DNA of 45,513 nucleotides from UBA11524 sp045132495. GTDB taxonomy: Bacteria; Bacillota; Clostridia; Christensenellales; Aristaeellaceae. A model generated the notes under the pieces. That model saw nothing but the letters and a program-made list of their open reading frames with translations, did not search any database and was not told the origin of the DNA. Location: the NCBI GenBank assembly GCA_045132495.1, contig JBGUSK010000020.1:1-45513 (forward strand). The letters are read 5' to 3'. The position numbers and the translations under genes are program-made. Below are positions 6,562 through 15,597 of this stretch, piece by piece (within the stretch, counting starts at the first letter, position 1; each line of letters opens with the position of its first letter).

Positions 6562-9500
6562 TTACTCCGTCCGCAGTGCAACCACAGGATCCTTCTTCGC
6601 GGCGGACTTCGCGGGGATGACGCCAGCAAAGGAGGTCAGTACCACGCTGATGCCGATCAGGATCAGCGCGACCTCCCAGGGCAGGAAGGCTTCCAAGCCC
6701 GCGATGTTCGTCAGGTGGAAGATGATCGCGTTGATCGGGATGCACAGCAGCCAGGTCAGGCCAACGCCGATCGCGCCGGAGGCAAAGCCGATGATGATCG
6801 TTTCCGCGTTGAACATACTGGAGACATTCCGCTTGGAGGCGCCGATGGCACGCAGGATGCCGATTTCCTTCGTGCGCTCCTGCACGGAGATCAGCGTGAT
6901 CACGCCGATCATGATGGAGGACACCACCAGCGAGATAGCCACGAAGGCGATCAGCACATAGGTGATGGCGTTGATGATAGAGGTCACGGAGGACATCATC
7001 AGGCCTACATAGTCAGTGTAGCGTATCTGATGCATCTCATCCACCGATGCGTTATAGGCAGTGATCTCTGCCTCGATTTTGTCCTTATCCTCAAAGGAGG
7101 AGGCATAGATGTTGATGCTTGCAGGGCTGTCCAGCTCAGCACAGCCCAGGGCAATCAGATTTTCCTCGCAGGTGGATTCAGAGAAGTGCAGCACCGCATC
7201 ATGGAAGGCAGCCATCCGGGCAGTGCTGAAGGGCGGCTGCACTGCTTCGAGGGCAGCACACTTTTCCACGTCAGTCATGGCAGCAACCTTTGCGGCCGCC
7301 TCGGCCTTGATCTGTTCCTGAACACCGGGGGCCATCTGGGTACGCAGCTCATCATCGGTCATGCCAGCCAGCATGGGAGCCGCCATTTCAGCAGAGACGC
7401 CCATCTGCGCAGCCACCGCAGGCAGGATCGCCGCTTCCAGCTGCTCACGGGACATGGCGGAAAGGGTCTGCTGGGTGAGCGCATCCAACTGTTCCTGAGG
7501 GATATTGGCGGCGTTGGCGGCATACATGGCCGCCTTGGCAGAAATCTGTTCCGGCGTGACGGCGGGCATCGAAACTTCCAGCGCCATGGCGAGGGTCGCC
7601 GCATCCATCGCGGCCATTTGCGTCTTAACCTGCTCGGCGTACTGGGCAGTAACCTGTTCGCCCATCATCTGGGCCACGAGCGCATAGAGCTCCTCATCGG
7701 TCATGGAGGAGATGTACTGCATCATTTCGTCCGCGCTGACGTTCACCTGGCCGCTGATGGCCTGGATCATCGCGGTCTCGATATCCGTGCGGGTCATCGC
7801 GCCCAGCTGCTGCTGAACGATCTGGTCGATCTGCTCCTGCGTGGGGATGGACATGATCTCCACATAGGCAGCCGCCTTTTCCGCCTCGGAAAGCGTGGCG
7901 ATATAGGCAGTGAACTCCGCCGCCTTTTCCTCGTCAGTCATCGCGCCGGTGGACTCCCGGAAGGGCAGACCGGTGAAGATATCCGTCGCAGGATCAGCCT
8001 GCTGAGCTTTCACCACAGGGGATTCCGCTGCTTCGGCGATGATGTGCTCCGTCAGCGCAGCGGTGTAGCAGATCGTGCCGCTGAGCATGCCGGAGAGGGA
8101 ATCCTCATTGGGCCGGATGATGCCGACCACCTTCAGGTCAAGGCCGTTGTCGTACAGATAGCGCAAGCCTGCCTGCGTGTCGCGAAGATCCGTCCAGGCG
8201 CCGGCTGCCTCGTCCCAAGAGTAGCAGCTGGAGGGCAGGATGACGCGGAAGGTCATGCCGCAGATATCCCGGTAGCTCCAGTGTCCGTCGGAGACTGCGA
8301 CCTCCTTTTGGTTGAAGGCCGCATCCGCCAGCGCGTCGATGTCCGCCTTGGACTTGAGGCCCATGGCGTAGAGCGTCATATCAGCGATCTCGTTTTTCTC
8401 GTCCACCACGACCACGACCTCGTTGTAGTCATTGGGCCAGGAGCCGTAGACCAGGTCGTACTGCTTTTGCAGCAGCGGGTTGATGAGCTCGCCGTCCTTG
8501 CCCCGCAGCATCTCCTGCCACAGGATGAAGGACGCCCCGCTGCCGCCGCCCATCATGGACATGCTGGAGGGGTCCATGCCATAGGCAGAGGAAATATTCA
8601 TCATGGAGGACAGATCCATCCCCATGTACTCCACCATCAGCTCCTGCAGCAGCTGCTGGGAATCGGAATGAATGATGTCCCCATCCACATTTTCGGTATA
8701 GACCATCAAAGGGACGTCGTAGGTATACTGTACGCCGTTGATAGCACTGTGCAGGCCCTCTTCATCACTGGAAGCCATCTCCGATTCAAGATGCGCCTTG
8801 AAGGTCTTCAGGTCGTTGGTGGTTTCCTCCATGGAGCCCAATGCATTGACCAGCGCATAGATCATGGTCTTTTCGTAGACCGCGTCGTTCTCATGGGGCT
8901 CGCCGGAAAGGGCGTTGCCGATGAAGGTCGCCAGCAGGGAGCCCATGTTCATTTCGCTCGCCTGCAGCGTCAGCGGATAGGAGGACAGGGTATCCTCCTG
9001 CACGGTATTAATGTAGGTGGTCATGCCGTTGGACACGGCGAAAATCAGCGCGATGCCGATGATGCCGATCGATCCCGCAAAGGAGGTCAGCAGGGTGCGG
9101 GACTTCTTGCTGATCAGGTTTTTCAGCGACAGCCCGAAGGATGTGGCGAAGGACATGGAGGGCTTCTTTTCCTTCTTCGCGCCGTTCTGCCGGGCCACGC
9201 GGGCGTCACGGGCCTGCTTGTCGAGGCTTTCACGTTCCTCGGCCGTCAGGGGCATGGAGTCGCTGGTGATCTCGCCGTCCAGCATGCGGATGATGCGGGT
9301 GGAATACCTCTCCGCCAGTTCCGGGTTATGGGTGACCATGATGACCAGGCGATCCTTGGCGACCTCCTTGAGGATGTCCATGACCTGCACGCTGGTTTCG
9401 GTGTCCAGCGCACCGGTGGGTTCGTCAGCCAGGATGATGTCGGGGTTGTTCACCAGTGCACGGGCGATGGCCACGCGCTGCATCTGTCCGCCGGACATCT

Positions 9501-9921
9501 GGGCAGGCTTCTTGCGCAGCTGATTGCCCAGGCCCACATCCTGCAACACCTTGATGGCACGCTTGCGGCGCTCCGCCTTCGACACGCCGGAGAGGGTCAG
9601 GGCGATCTCTACGTTCTGCAGAACAGACTGATGTGGGATCAGGTTGTAGCTCTGGAACACAAAGCCGATGGAATGGTTGCGGTACGCGTCCCAGTCGCGA
9701 TCCTTATAGTGCTTGGTGGACGTGCCGTTGATGACCAGATCGCCCTGGGTATACTGGTCAAGGCCGCCGATGATATTGAGCATGGTCGTTTTCCCACAGC
9801 CGGAGGGGCCGAGGATGGACACAAACTCGCTCTTGCGAAACTGCAGATCGATACCCTTGAGCGCATGCACCGTACCATCGCCCGCCGGATAATCTTTCTT
9901 GATGCCTTTGAGCTCTAACAA
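6562..9921 (-). CDS. MacB-like fused ABC ATPase/FtsX permease
   Basis: Single 1119-aa exporter subunit. Residues ~1-230 form an ABC ATPase (Walker A GPSGCGKTT, signature MSGGQMQRVAIARAL, Walker B ILADEPTGALD). A first transmembrane helix lies near 275-300, followed by a very large outside domain to ~residue 945. The C-terminal FtsX domain has three helices (SIINAITYVLIAFVAISLVV onward) and the QERTKEIGILRAIGA loop. MacB-type proteins work by mechanotransmission, exporting peptides or antibiotics or acting on envelope proteins. The ectodomain between ~650 and 890 is an Ala/Met/Gln-rich helical stretch with repeated MT-x-EEL phrases. The start is TTG 9921, placed by AAGGAGTGACC upstream; ATG alternatives lie deep inside the ATPase. 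Substrate unknown. Confidence 0.9.
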   Translation of the reverse strand: MLELKGIKKDYPAGDGTVHALKGIDLQFRKSEFVSILGPSGCGKTTMLNIIGGLDQYTQGDLVINGTSTKHYKDRDWDAYRNHSIGFVFQSYNLIPHQSVLQNVEIALTLSGVSKAERRKRAIKVLQDVGLGNQLRKKPAQMSGGQMQRVAIARALVNNPDIILADEPTGALDTETSVQVMDILKEVAKDRLVIMVTHNPELAERYSTRIIRMLDGEITSDSMPLTAEERESLDKQARDARVARQNGAKKEKKPSMSFATSFGLSLKNLISKKSRTLLTSFAGSIGIIGIALIFAVSNGMTTYINTVQEDTLSSYPLTLQASEMNMGSLLATFIGNALSGEPHENDAVYEKTMIYALVNALGSMEETTNDLKTFKAHLESEMASSDEEGLHSAINGVQYTYDVPLMVYTENVDGDIIHSDSQQLLQELMVEYMGMDLSSMMNISSAYGMDPSSMSMMGGGSGASFILWQEMLRGKDGELINPLLQKQYDLVYGSWPNDYNEVVVVVDEKNEIADMTLYAMGLKSKADIDALADAAFNQKEVAVSDGHWSYRDICGMTFRVILPSSCYSWDEAAGAWTDLRDTQAGLRYLYDNGLDLKVVGIIRPNEDSLSGMLSGTICYTAALTEHIIAEAAESPVVKAQQADPATDIFTGLPFRESTGAMTDEEKAAEFTAYIATLSEAEKAAAYVEIMSIPTQEQIDQIVQQQLGAMTRTDIETAMIQAISGQVNVSADEMMQYISSMTDEELYALVAQMMGEQVTAQYAEQVKTQMAAMDAATLAMALEVSMPAVTPEQISAKAAMYAANAANIPQEQLDALTQQTLSAMSREQLEAAILPAVAAQMGVSAEMAAPMLAGMTDDELRTQMAPGVQEQIKAEAAAKVAAMTDVEKCAALEAVQPPFSTARMAAFHDAVLHFSESTCEENLIALGCAELDSPASINIYASSFEDKDKIEAEITAYNASVDEMHQIRYTDYVGLMMSSVTSIINAITYVLIAFVAISLVVSSIMIGVITLISVQERTKEIGILRAIGASKRNVSSMFNAETIIIGFASGAIGVGLTWLLCIPINAIIFHLTNIAGLEAFLPWEVALILIGISVVLTSFAGVIPAKSAAKKDPVVALRTE

Positions 9922-9960
9922 AAGGGGTCACTCCTTCTTCAAACAGGTCGGATACCATCT

Positions 9961-9999
9961 ATACATACCATCATTTCCCTGATGGGATATTTAATGTAT
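9961..9999. promoter_or_regulatory. Nested dyad upstream of the fused exporter
   Basis: CCATCA (9968-9973) / TGATGG (9980-9985) sits inside the outer pair ATACAT (9961-9966) / ATGTAT, 40-80 bp before the TTG start. It is a candidate operator. No convincing -35/-10 pair was found, so the promoter is not placed. Confidence 0.35.
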
Positions 10000-10077
10000 C
10001 AAAGAAATGTGAACACAAAAAAAACTCTCTATGTCCCGCGGATGCAAATTTGATTGAGCCCTGTCGAATCACAGGAA

Positions 10078-10101
10078 GAAAAACCGCCCAGAATGGGCGG
10101 T
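10078..10101 (-). terminator. Terminator of the GH43-isomerase-oxidoreductase operon
   Basis: Minus strand ACCGCCCA-TTC-TGGGCGGT (10101-10083) followed by TTTTTC. It lies 5 bp after the oxidoreductase stop. Confidence 0.85.
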
Positions 10102-10105
10102 CATG

Positions 10106-11281
10106 TCACCAGCGGGTCTGCCAGCGATCCTGGTATTCACCATCAGGAATTTTTGCCAGCGCCTCATGGGTCACAGAGTGAGAAGCACGCTCCTTCAGCA
10201 GCGCGTCAAACCTTTCTCCGTCCAGCGGCAGATCAATGCGGGCATTGCCCGTCCACTGGGACAGATAAGCCGCGTTGGACAGCATCAGCTCGTTCAGGCC
10301 GTCCGCGCCGGGGGAAATCAGCGTCTCTCCATGCAGAATGGCGTTTGCGAAGTTTTGCAGGATACCCCTGTGCTGAGGGCCATCCGCAAAGCGCTCCTCG
10401 GTGTAGTCGAAGAGCATCTGCGGCATGCTGTTATCGGAATGCCAGCGGACTTCCCGCTCGGATTCCTTCAGCTTCCACCATTTCAGCACGCCCTCCTCCA
10501 GCACGATCTTGCCCAGGTCGCCAGCGATCTCCAGCCGGTTGGTGCCGGGGTACTCGCCGGTGGACGTGACGAACAGCCCCGTCGCGCCATTGGCATAGCA
10601 GGTCATGAGGGTTGCGTCATCCTCCACCTCGATACGGTGGTAGCGGGCCACATCACAATATGCGGCGAGGGAGGCCGGCATGCCGCAGATCCACTGCCAC
10701 AGGTCAAGGTTGTGGGGGGCCTGGTTGAGCAGCACGCCGCCGCCCTCGCCCTTCCAGGTGGCCCGCCAGTCGCCGGAGTCATAATAATGCTGGGTACGAT
10801 ACCAGTTGGTGATGATCCACACCGAGCGTTTGATCTCGCCCAACGCGCCGGATTGCACGATCTCCCGGGCCTTTTGGAAGATGGGCGCGGTGCGCTGGTT
10901 GAGCATCACCGCGAAAATGCGGCCTGTTTCCTCTGCGGCCTGCAAAGCCTTCTTCGCCGCGGTGACGGAAACATCCAGGGGCTTCTCCGTCAGCACATGC
11001 ACGCCTGCCCGCAGGCATTCCGCCGCGATCTCGCAGTGCATGGGATGAGGCACAGCGATGATCACCGCGTCGATGCTGCCGTCCAGCAGAGCATGAAAAT
11101 CCTCCTCGCAGCGCACGCCGGGGAAGCGTTCCGCTACGACCGCGAGCTTCGCCGGATTCACATCGCACACCGCCGCGAGCCGCATGCCCTCCACCGCGCC
11201 CCGCGCGATGGTTGCCGTATGGGCCGAGCCGATGCCGCCGTAGCCGATCACGGCGACCTTCACCTGATGAAGCGGTTCCAT
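10106..11281 (-). CDS. Gfo/Idh/MocA-family sugar oxidoreductase
   Basis: 391-aa NAD(P)-dependent dehydrogenase. The N-terminal Rossmann domain carries VIGYGGIGSAHT (residues 11-22) and the family motif EKPLD (E99-K100-P101), whose Lys is catalytic. The C-terminal alpha/beta domain has the N-x-A-P-H-N-L-D sequence with the usual active-site His. These enzymes oxidise or reduce sugars or inositols, and the partner is not predictable from sequence. Start ATG 11281 follows AGGAGGCGTTCT. It is the last gene of a three-gene operon behind a sugar isomerase/epimerase (18 bp gap) and a GH43, which points to catabolism of a released sugar. Confidence 0.9.
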   Translation of the reverse strand: MEPLHQVKVAVIGYGGIGSAHTATIARGAVEGMRLAAVCDVNPAKLAVVAERFPGVRCEEDFHALLDGSIDAVIIAVPHPMHCEIAAECLRAGVHVLTEKPLDVSVTAAKKALQAAEETGRIFAVMLNQRTAPIFQKAREIVQSGALGEIKRSVWIITNWYRTQHYYDSGDWRATWKGEGGGVLLNQAPHNLDLWQWICGMPASLAAYCDVARYHRIEVEDDATLMTCYANGATGLFVTSTGEYPGTNRLEIAGDLGKIVLEEGVLKWWKLKESEREVRWHSDNSMPQMLFDYTEERFADGPQHRGILQNFANAILHGETLISPGADGLNELMLSNAAYLSQWTGNARIDLPLDGERFDALLKERASHSVTHEALAKIPDGEYQDRWQTRW

Positions 11282-11299
11282 AGAACGCCTCCTGTTGTA

Positions 11300-12061
11300 T
11301 TAGTTGAAGCCGCAGGCCTTCAGATATTCATAGCTGCGGCGCAGGCATTCGATGGGATCCTCGCCGTTGCAGTCGTCCTGCTCGACCAGCAGGTACTTCG
11401 TACCATTTTCTTCAGCTGCGCTGAAAACTCGGCTGAAGTTGATATTGCCCTCACCCACCACGGCCATCTTTCGGCCATAGGCGTAATCCTTGAGGTGGAT
11501 GACCGGTACGCGGCCTGCAAGCTTCGCAATCCACTGGGCGGGATCGCCGCCGCCCGCCTGCACCCAGAAGGTGTCCAGGGTGAAGCCCATCACCTCTGCG
11601 GGGATCTCCTGGGCCAGCTTCTCCAGGATAATCTGCTTTCCGCCGCCAGGGGCACGCTTGAACTCCTGGTCGTGGTTGTGGTACATGAAGTACCGTCCGC
11701 CTGCGCGGATCTCTTCCGCCACCTTGGGGAAGGTCTCCATGAAGTGGGCGTAGCTTTCCTCGGCCTTGTCCTCGTTGAAGGCATACCAGCCCAGGCCAAT
11801 ATACTCGCAGCCGAACACATGATGATCGGCAATGACCTGCGCGGTCTCCCCCACCAGGCGCGGCACGGGGATATGGGTCAGCACGCACTGAAGGCCGTTT
11901 TTGTCCAGCTGTTCCTTGAGCCACTGGGCCTCGTAGGGGCAGGTGCCGGAAATTTGAACGGTCTTGTAGCCGATATCGGCAACCTTGCGCAACGTCAGGG
12001 CGAAATCATCAAGAGTCTGGCACTGATTGCGGACAGTGTAGAATTGTGCGCCGATCTTCAT
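11300..12061 (-). CDS. Sugar phosphate isomerase/epimerase (AP endonuclease-2-like TIM barrel)
   Basis: 253-aa xylose-isomerase-like TIM barrel. The metal-site residues are recognisable in YHNHDQEF, FTLDTFW, VIHLKD and the final VEQDD. The family interconverts ketoses/aldoses or acts on inositol derivatives, and this member is typical of those paired with Gfo/Idh dehydrogenases. The start ATG 12061 is preceded by AAGGAGGATAGCCT. It lies 12 bp after the GH43 stop and 18 bp before the oxidoreductase start, so the three are translated from one message. The exact substrate is unknown. Confidence 0.85.
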   Translation of the reverse strand: MKIGAQFYTVRNQCQTLDDFALTLRKVADIGYKTVQISGTCPYEAQWLKEQLDKNGLQCVLTHIPVPRLVGETAQVIADHHVFGCEYIGLGWYAFNEDKAEESYAHFMETFPKVAEEIRAGGRYFMYHNHDQEFKRAPGGGKQIILEKLAQEIPAEVMGFTLDTFWVQAGGGDPAQWIAKLAGRVPVIHLKDYAYGRKMAVVGEGNINFSRVFSAAEENGTKYLLVEQDDCNGEDPIECLRRSYEYLKACGFN

Positions 12062-12073
12062 AGGCTATCCTCC

Positions 12074-13414
12074 TTACTTCTTGAACACAAACCGCTCCAG
12101 CCGGGTGAGGTTACGGTCATGCAGGCCCCAGGAGAGCTGCTGACGATCATCGTGGAAGGTGAAATACACCGCGTGCCGCCCGGTGATGCAGGGCAGCTTC
12201 ACCTTCAGCAGTTGGTCGTCGCCGGTGAAGCAGCCCTCGCCGATAGCTTCGTTCGCCGCGTCGTCCAGGTGGACGCTCACGCGGCCCGCCTCGCCCAAGC
12301 CCTTCAATTCCATGACCAAGTCGATATGGGTGGCAGAGTTGTCCTCGCCGAAGTCGAAATACTTGTAGCCCACAACGGTGCCGCTGCGCAGCTCGTCCAC
12401 CACGGTGTGGAACTCGTTGAGGTATTTGATCATGCCGCCACCCCGCAGCACGCAGGCGCGGTGGGCAGGGGTCTCCTCGTAGGGGTTGAGGGCCTTGGAG
12501 AAGCCCAACGAGGTCATCTCCACCGGCGGGATGGTGCCGTCAGGCAAAATGGTGATGCGCTCGGCGCAGGCCTGGCGGCTGAAGCAGGTGCCGTTGGTCA
12601 TCCGGTGGTAGAAGATGTACCACTGATCGCCCACCTTCATGATGGAGCCGTGATCGTTGCCGCCAGGGTAATCATTGCTGTTGTCCACAATGTAGCCCCG
12701 ATAAGTGAAGGGGCCGGTGGGCTTGTCAGCCGTGGCGTAGGCCAGCCGGCTACCCTTCTTGGGGGAATAGATCAGGTAGTAGGTATCGCCGATCTTGCGG
12801 GGAGAGCTGGCCTCGAAGAAGCGGCGCTCCTCCGGGGCATCGTCACTGTCGTCGATCACATGCAGTTTGAGGCTCCCGGGCAGCACGGTGCACATGTCAG
12901 CCGGGTCGAGCTCGTTCATGTGGGACTTTTCAAAGCCATAATAAATGTAAACCCGGCCGTCATCGTCCACCAGCACGCCGGGATCATTGTAGACGCCGTC
13001 GTCGCCCGCATCCTCAGGGGCGTACTTATAGGTGCTGATGACCTTGAAGGGGCCCTCTGGCTTGTCCGCAACGGACACGCAGCCCTTGTCGAAGAAAATG
13101 TAGGTGAACAGGTAATACTTGCCGTCCTTTTCCACCACGTCAGGGGCGTACATCATGTGCTTGTCGCAGGGCGTCATATCGTGCCAGGTGACGTCGGCGG
13201 GGTGATCCTCGTCCGCCTGGGCATGGAAAATATCGCCGTGGCAGGTCCAGTGGTCGAGGTCGTCAATGGGCGCAGACCAAGCCTTCAGGCGGATATCGCA
13301 GAAGTCGCCGGCCAAAGGCCGATCATGGGAACCATAGAGGTACACGCGGTCGCCAAACACACGGGGCTCGCCGTCGGGAATGTGCTCCCACAGGGGCAGG
13401 ATGGGGTTGGGCAT
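12074..13414 (-). CDS. Glycoside hydrolase family 43 with C-terminal CBM6-like domain
   Basis: 446-aa intracellular enzyme (no signal peptide). The five-bladed propeller opens with HIPDGEPRVFGDRVYLYGSHD, whose D14 is the likely base. The segment VYNDPGVLVDDDG carries the pKa-modulating Asp, and FFEASSP (about residue 200) the acid Glu. After ~residue 320 a beta-sandwich resembling CBM6 follows (ending GRHAVYFTFHDD). Family members are beta-xylosidases or alpha-L-arabinofuranosidases. The start is ATG 13414 (MPNPILPLW) with AAAGGGATGACACT upstream; the frame is open further up to 13525 but overlaps the promoter. First gene of the operon with the isomerase and oxidoreductase. Confidence 0.9.
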   Translation of the reverse strand: MPNPILPLWEHIPDGEPRVFGDRVYLYGSHDRPLAGDFCDIRLKAWSAPIDDLDHWTCHGDIFHAQADEDHPADVTWHDMTPCDKHMMYAPDVVEKDGKYYLFTYIFFDKGCVSVADKPEGPFKVISTYKYAPEDAGDDGVYNDPGVLVDDDGRVYIYYGFEKSHMNELDPADMCTVLPGSLKLHVIDDSDDAPEERRFFEASSPRKIGDTYYLIYSPKKGSRLAYATADKPTGPFTYRGYIVDNSNDYPGGNDHGSIMKVGDQWYIFYHRMTNGTCFSRQACAERITILPDGTIPPVEMTSLGFSKALNPYEETPAHRACVLRGGGMIKYLNEFHTVVDELRSGTVVGYKYFDFGEDNSATHIDLVMELKGLGEAGRVSVHLDDAANEAIGEGCFTGDDQLLKVKLPCITGRHAVYFTFHDDRQQLSWGLHDRNLTRLERFVFKK

Positions 13415-13456
13415 AGTGTCATCCCTTTCTGTCTGATTTCGGTTGAGTGCGTCCTT

Positions 13457-13465
13457 ATTATACCA
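13457..13465 (-). promoter_or_regulatory. Extended -10 promoter of the GH43 operon
   Basis: Minus strand TGG-TATAAT (13465-13457), with TGGTCA 17 bp upstream as a weak -35. The start would fall near 13450, 36 bp before the GH43 start codon. Confidence 0.6.
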
Positions 13466-13593
13466 GCACATACCCATTTTGACCAGCCCCAACTGACGAG
13501 TCCGGTCAATTTCCTTCCATAACATGCCGCAGAAAAGGTCGTGACAATCCGCCGCTCATCGTGCTATCCCGTCCCCATCATCCACGAAGGCAT

Positions 13594-13626
13594 AAAAAAC
13601 GCGCACCCCAATCACAGAGGTGCGCA
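13594..13626 (-). terminator. Terminator of the UgpC-type ATPase gene
   Basis: Minus strand GCGCACC (13625-13619) / GGTGCGC (13607-13601) followed by a U run (A 13594-13599). Confidence 0.75.
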
Positions 13627-13636
13627 CTTTGTTTGC

Positions 13637-14716
13637 TTACTTGATGACCATTTCGGTCTGCGCGTCGAAGAGGTAGACGCTCTCATAGGGAATGGAGAAG
13701 GCAATCTTGCTGTCCATCTCGGGGATCTCGTGGGGCGTGACCTTCAGGATGGACTTGTCATCGTCAATGTCGATGTAGACATTGGCGTTGTCGCCCAGCA
13801 TCTCGGTCAGTTCAACCGTACCCGCCGTGGTGAAGGCGTTTTCCCGCTCACCCAGCGCAATGGCCTCGGGGCGGAAGCCGAAGACGATCTCCTTGCCCTC
13901 GTACGCCGCAATCTTTTCACCAATGCACTTGCTCAGGTCGAAGGACGCGCCGCCGATTTCAATGCAGCCGTTCTTCACCTCGCGGCGGATGAAGTTCATC
14001 GGGGGCTCGCCGATGAAGCCGGCGACGAACATGTTGCGCGGGTTGAAGTAAACGTCCTTGGGCGTGCCGATCTGCTGCACATAGCCGTTCTTCATAACCA
14101 CGATGCGGTCAGCCATGGTCATGGCCTCAGTCTGGTCATGGGTGACGTAGATGGTGGTCGCGCCGGTCTCGCGGTGGATCTGGGTGATCTCGCTGCGCAT
14201 GGTGACGCGCTGCTTGGCGTCCAGATTGGACAGCGGCTCGTCCATCAGGAACACGCCCACCTTGCGGATGATGGAACGGCCCACGGCCACGCGCTGACGC
14301 TGACCGCCGGAGAGCGCGCGGGGCATACGATCCAGGTAGTCCGTCAGGCCCAAGATCTTCGCGGTCTTCTGCACGCGCTGCTCAATGATGTCCTCATCCA
14401 CGCCCTGCAGATTCAGGCCAAAGGCCAGGTTATCATACACGGTCATGTTGGGGTAGAGCGCATAGCTCTGGAACACCATCGCCACCTCGCGCTCACGGGG
14501 GCCGAGATTGTTGGCCAGCTGTCCGTCAATATAGAATTCGCCCTTGCTGATGTCCTCCAGGCCCGCGATCATGCGCAGCGTGGTGGACTTGCCGCAGCCG
14601 GAAGGGCCGACGAACACAATGAACTCACCCCGCTCGGCTTCCAGGTTGAAGTCGTGCACGGCGTGGAAGCCGTTGGGGTAGATCTTGTTGATGTTTTTGA
14701 GCGTGAGGTATGCCAT
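13637..14716 (-). CDS. UgpC/MalK-type sugar ABC transporter ATPase (copy 1)
   Basis: 359-aa ATPase with Walker A GPSGCGKSTT, signature LSGGQRQRVAVGRSI, Walker B VFLMDEPLSNLDAK, H-loop VTHDQTEAM, and the C-terminal OB-fold regulatory domain (from ~240, FIGEPPMNFI) typical of MalK/UgpC/MsmX. Such ATPases often energise several sugar importers. It stands alone, transcribed away from the AraC regulator gene and separated from the large importer locus by that gene. A second, related ATPase (16814-17887) lies inside the importer operon. The start has GGAGCGATACCTGT upstream. It could serve either the importer here or transporters elsewhere. Confidence 0.9.
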   Translation of the reverse strand: MAYLTLKNINKIYPNGFHAVHDFNLEAERGEFIVFVGPSGCGKSTTLRMIAGLEDISKGEFYIDGQLANNLGPREREVAMVFQSYALYPNMTVYDNLAFGLNLQGVDEDIIEQRVQKTAKILGLTDYLDRMPRALSGGQRQRVAVGRSIIRKVGVFLMDEPLSNLDAKQRVTMRSEITQIHRETGATTIYVTHDQTEAMTMADRIVVMKNGYVQQIGTPKDVYFNPRNMFVAGFIGEPPMNFIRREVKNGCIEIGGASFDLSKCIGEKIAAYEGKEIVFGFRPEAIALGERENAFTTAGTVELTEMLGDNANVYIDIDDDKSILKVTPHEIPEMDSKIAFSIPYESVYLFDAQTEMVIK

Positions 14717-14766
14717 ACAGGTATCGCTCCTTTACTTGGCTTTGAAGGGAATTTCATCCCGCGATA

Positions 14767-14795
14767 TAGACAAAACCGATTTCATTTGGTACAAT
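14767..14795 (+). promoter_or_regulatory. Promoter of the AraC-family regulator
   Basis: TAGACA (14767-14772), 17-bp spacer, TACAAT (14790-14795) with TGG just before the -10. It ends 28 bp before the ATG. Confidence 0.65.
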
Positions 14796-14823
14796 AGGGC
14801 TGATTTCTCCATGAGGTAAGCCG

Positions 14824-15561
14824 ATGAACGAGATCCTTCAGGCGGGCCAGCACGAACTGGTTCCCTCCATTCCACGGCACCAGCATGACAGCTGGGAGCT
14901 GTTTTACTGCACGCAGGGCTCTGCAAAATTCGTCTTTGACGATACGGAGCTCGTCTACCATGTGGGCGACGTGGTCGTCATTCCGCCGGATACGCCCCAC
15001 ATTCTACCCATTGCAGATGCATCCAGCTGCCTGCTGCTGAGCCTTGCCAACACAGCGCTGACGCTTCGCACCCCGATGCTGTTTCATGACGACGGGAACC
15101 GATCGCTGCTGCATCTTTTTCAGGATACAGCCTACCTGTTCCACTCCGCATCGGAATACCGCGCTGTTCTGCTGCCCGCCTATGGACAGCTGCTGGCACA
15201 GCATATCAGCAGCCGCTGCACCGTTTCACCCCGCAGTCAGCTGGTAGAGGAGATCGCCCAAAGCATCGTGCAGAACTACACCAACCCCAACTACGAGCTG
15301 GACGAGCTGCTGCGCTCGGCGCCCTACTGCTACGACTATCTTTGCCGGCTGTTCCGCAGGGAGCTTCACACCACGCCGCACAAATACCTGACGGACCTTC
15401 GCCTGCAGGCTGCGGCAGATATCCTGCGCACCGGCAACAGCGGCAGCGTCACCGAAATCGCCCGCATGTGCGGGTATCATGATCCGTTGTACTTCTCCCG
15501 GATGTTCAAGAAGAAATACGGCGTATCGCCCCGGGAATATGCGAAAACAGCAGAAGCATAG
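14824..15561 (+). CDS. AraC-family transcriptional regulator
   Basis: 245 aa. The N-terminal cupin-type sensing domain spans residues ~10-85 (RHQHDSWELFYCTQG, VGDVVVIPPDTPH). The C-terminal double helix-turn-helix spans ~145-240, the second helix pair reading TEIARMCGYHDPLYFSRMFK followed by KKYGVSPREY, a classic AraC signature. It lies between a UgpC ATPase (divergent) and the importer operon (convergent), so it probably activates one or both on sensing a sugar. No strong Shine-Dalgarno is visible (GAGGTAAGCCG at the start). The ligand is unknown. Confidence 0.9.
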   Translation: MNEILQAGQHELVPSIPRHQHDSWELFYCTQGSAKFVFDDTELVYHVGDVVVIPPDTPHILPIADASSCLLLSLANTALTLRTPMLFHDDGNRSLLHLFQDTAYLFHSASEYRAVLLPAYGQLLAQHISSRCTVSPRSQLVEEIAQSIVQNYTNPNYELDELLRSAPYCYDYLCRLFRRELHTTPHKYLTDLRLQAAADILRTGNSGSVTEIARMCGYHDPLYFSRMFKKKYGVSPREYAKTAEA

Positions 15562-15597
15562 CCAATTCTTCGCCGCCAGTGCTGCCTGGCGGTTTTT

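Noticed and set aside
6556..9918. 1120-aa open frame antisense to the fused ABC exporter
   Set aside because: Its translation is His/Gly/Asp-rich without domains and mirrors the codon phase of the real gene. It is a shadow caused by high GC at third positions. The same holds for the long antisense frames at 10103-13522, 19107-21188, 24143-26194, 33606-36278 and 36349-39366.
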